Shown piece after piece: positions 57,808 to 58,816 of a DNA stretch of 58,816 nt. Within the stretch, counting starts at the first letter, position 1; each line of letters opens with the position of its first letter. The translations under genes were made by a program, and so were the position numbers. The notes below the pieces were generated by a model. It made no database searches and was not told where the DNA came from. It worked only from the letters and a program-made list of their open reading frames with translations. Origin of the DNA: an uncultured Dongia sp. Its GTDB lineage: Bacteria > Pseudomonadota > Alphaproteobacteria > Dongiales > Dongiaceae. The DNA is taken from the NCBI RefSeq assembly GCF_936916975.1, contig NZ_CAKZGO010000011.1:1-58816 (forward strand). Reading direction: 5' to 3'.

Positions 57808-58665
57808 ATGGGACCAAATTTTCGACGGACCCAACAGATGCTGCAGAACGTGGACCAGACCCTCAACAAATTGCGCCGGCTGATCACCGATGGTGCCATT
57901 GGTGCGGATGGCCGCATGCCACCGGAGCGGCATCTGGCGGACGAGCTTGGCGTCGGGCGCCGGTCGCTGCGCCGCGCCCTCGATATCCTGGAGCAGGAGG
58001 GCCGCATCACCCGTGAGCAGGGCCGCGGCACCTTTGTCCATGCCAACAGCAACCGGGAAAGCGTGGCGGTGGTGCCGGCCATGTCGCATACCAATGGCAA
58101 TGGTCATGCGAATGGGGGCTATGCCAATGGCCAGGGTAACGGCAACGGGCACCACCTTGACGCCGGGATCGGTGCGGCCTTCGCCGCCATCCCGTTCGAC
58201 CGCATCCTGGAATTCACCAACCCAATCGAAGTTTCTGAAGTGCGCCTGGCCGTGGAGCCGGTGATTGCGCGCCTCGCAGCACTCCGCGCCTCGCAGGCCG
58301 ATATAAGACGCCTGGAGGGTGCCCTGGCGGAGACGAAGAACGCCACCGACCCGCTGGTCTATGAGAAGGCCGATGAGAAATTCCACCGCATCATTGCCGA
58401 AGCTGCGCGCAATGCGCTGTTCCTGTCGCTGTTCGATACCTTTGGCGCCAGCCGGCGCGATGCGACCTGGCGACGCCTCAGCGAGAATGCCCATTGCTTC
58501 AAGCGCCAGGCGGTCCATGCCGCCTCGCATGAAGAGATCTATGAAGCCATCGCCGCGCGCAATTCGGAACGCGCCTATGAATGCATGTACCGGCATTTGA
58601 GCGATATCCAGCGGCATATCTATACATATGCCTTTCCGCAGGAGCCGGTGGAGCAGCGGTCGTAG
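57808..58665 (+). CDS. GntR family transcriptional regulator (FCD subfamily), likely B6-catabolism regulator
   Basis: A 285-residue regulator with an N-terminal winged helix (LNKLRRLITDGAIGADGRMPPERHLADELGVGRRSLRRALDILEQEGRITREQGRGTFV, ~residues 18-77) and an FCD domain from ~residue 130 (VRLAVEPVIARLAALRA, EKADEKFHRIIAEAARNALFLSLF, HEEIYEAIAARNSERAYECMYRHL). Between them lies an unusual Asn/Gly/His-rich linker of ~25 residues. It is divergent from the ten-gene operon. A GntR-type repressor is also known for the M. loti pathway (recalled). ATG 57808 assumed; ATG 57838 is possible. Confidence 0.92.
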   Translation: MGPNFRRTQQMLQNVDQTLNKLRRLITDGAIGADGRMPPERHLADELGVGRRSLRRALDILEQEGRITREQGRGTFVHANSNRESVAVVPAMSHTNGNGHANGGYANGQGNGNGHHLDAGIGAAFAAIPFDRILEFTNPIEVSEVRLAVEPVIARLAALRASQADIRRLEGALAETKNATDPLVYEKADEKFHRIIAEAARNALFLSLFDTFGASRRDATWRRLSENAHCFKRQAVHAASHEEIYEAIAARNSERAYECMYRHLSDIQRHIYTYAFPQEPVEQRS

Positions 58666-58692
58666 GGGACGGCGGCGCATTCGCCCGCGTCA

Positions 58693-58712
58693 TGGTCCGC
58701 GAAGGCGGACCA
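58693..58712. terminator. Hairpin downstream of gntR
   Basis: TGGTCCGC GAAG GCGGACCA, a perfect 8-bp stem with a GAAG tetraloop, begins 27 bp after the stop codon. The sequence resembles another dispersed alphaproteobacterial palindrome. No T-run follows. Confidence 0.6.
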
Positions 58713-58739
58713 CCCACGAATTTACCTGCGGCTGCTCGG

Positions 58740-58816
58740 CTAAAGGGGAAAAAAAAGGGGGGGGTGCGCCGGGGCGGGCCCAGGGGCGTTAAAGTTGGGC
58801 CCACAAGGGGGGGGGG
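58740..58816. other. Low-complexity, probably unreliable contig end
   Basis: Runs of A and G (AAAAAAAA, GGGGGGGG, terminal G10) and loss of normal coding texture suggest degraded read quality at a contig end. Nothing should be annotated here. Confidence 0.6.

Noticed and set aside
1-58816. CRISPR array, rRNA operon, intact insertion sequence or toxin-antitoxin pair
   Set aside because: No regularly spaced repeats, no rRNA-like sequence, no transposase and no credible small toxin/antitoxin pair were seen on either strand.

Overview
The window is GC-rich, densely coded DNA from an alphaproteobacterium, probably a Rhodospirillales/Rhizobiales-type soil or plant-associated heterotroph. This rests on gene content (TctA, FolD-like, UxaA, BMP-type ABC, many GntR/TetR/LacI regulators), on GTCATCCCCGGG-type palindromic repeats, and on an sRNA with anti-Shine-Dalgarno loops. 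No rRNA, CRISPR array or intact prophage is visible. The last ~80 bases and a poly-C stretch near 38,230 look like poor-quality sequence.

Layout. 1-4,330: the 3' end of a tripartite tricarboxylate transporter membrane gene (tctA type), a small two-gene membrane/secreted unit, a GST, a strongly predicted small RNA (2,712-2,814), a GNAT acetyltransferase and an N-formylglutamate amidohydrolase. 4,625-7,887: tRNA-Val(GAC), with a 5'-truncated tyrosine recombinase whose 3' end runs into the tRNA, followed by lower-GC genes of unknown function. One of these encodes a protein ending in an SSB-like DDDIPF tail, so this is a decayed integrated element. 7,982-13,862: a ribose-type sugar ABC importer with a divergent LacI regulator and an epimerase/dehydratase. 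13,887-32,915: mixed housekeeping and regulatory genes (AraC, DsrE, two TetR/transporter pairs, malate synthase G, a DapA-family enzyme and a duplicated fragment of its 3' end, REC-EAL, hemolysin III, hemerythrin, C69-like peptidase, DUF1289, a divergent FolD, AsmA, a zinc metallopeptidase/ATP-grasp pair). 32,952-40,660: an operon that reads as a non-phosphorylative deoxy-sugar (L-fucose type) pathway. It has aldose dehydrogenase, lactonase, UxaA-type dehydratase, 2-keto-3-deoxy acid dehydrogenase and FAH-type hydrolase, followed by a sugar kinase and a transaldolase-like enzyme, under a GntR/FCD regulator.

40,734-58,665 is the most interesting part: a vitamin B6 catabolic locus. Close matches to the Mesorhizobium loti degradation enzymes (recalled, not searched) are a GMC flavoenzyme (pyridoxine oxidase or pyridoxate dehydrogenase), pyridoxamine-pyruvate aminotransferase (Lys196 and Glu67 present), pyridoxal 4-dehydrogenase, 4-pyridoxolactonase (His96/His98/Asp100/His101) and the 3-hydroxyacyl-CoA-dehydrogenase-like FHMPC dehydrogenase. 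In what looks like one ten-gene operon with the last two sit a complete BMP-family ABC importer, which is a candidate B6-vitamer transporter, plus a gentisate/salicylate-dioxygenase-like bicupin, a RidA protein, a GST and an LVIVD beta-propeller protein.

The classical later enzymes (HMPDC decarboxylase, MHPC oxygenase, acetamidomethylene-succinate hydrolase) are absent from the window. I propose that the bicupin opens the salicylate-like ring of 3-hydroxy-2-methylpyridine-4,5-dicarboxylate directly, giving an N-substituted 2-iminopropanoate that RidA would hydrolyse. A GntR regulator lies divergent to the operon, and a shared G(G/A)ACCAA motif recurs in both divergent control regions of the locus. 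The ring-opening route and the transporter role are inference; the first four enzymatic identities are well supported by sequence.
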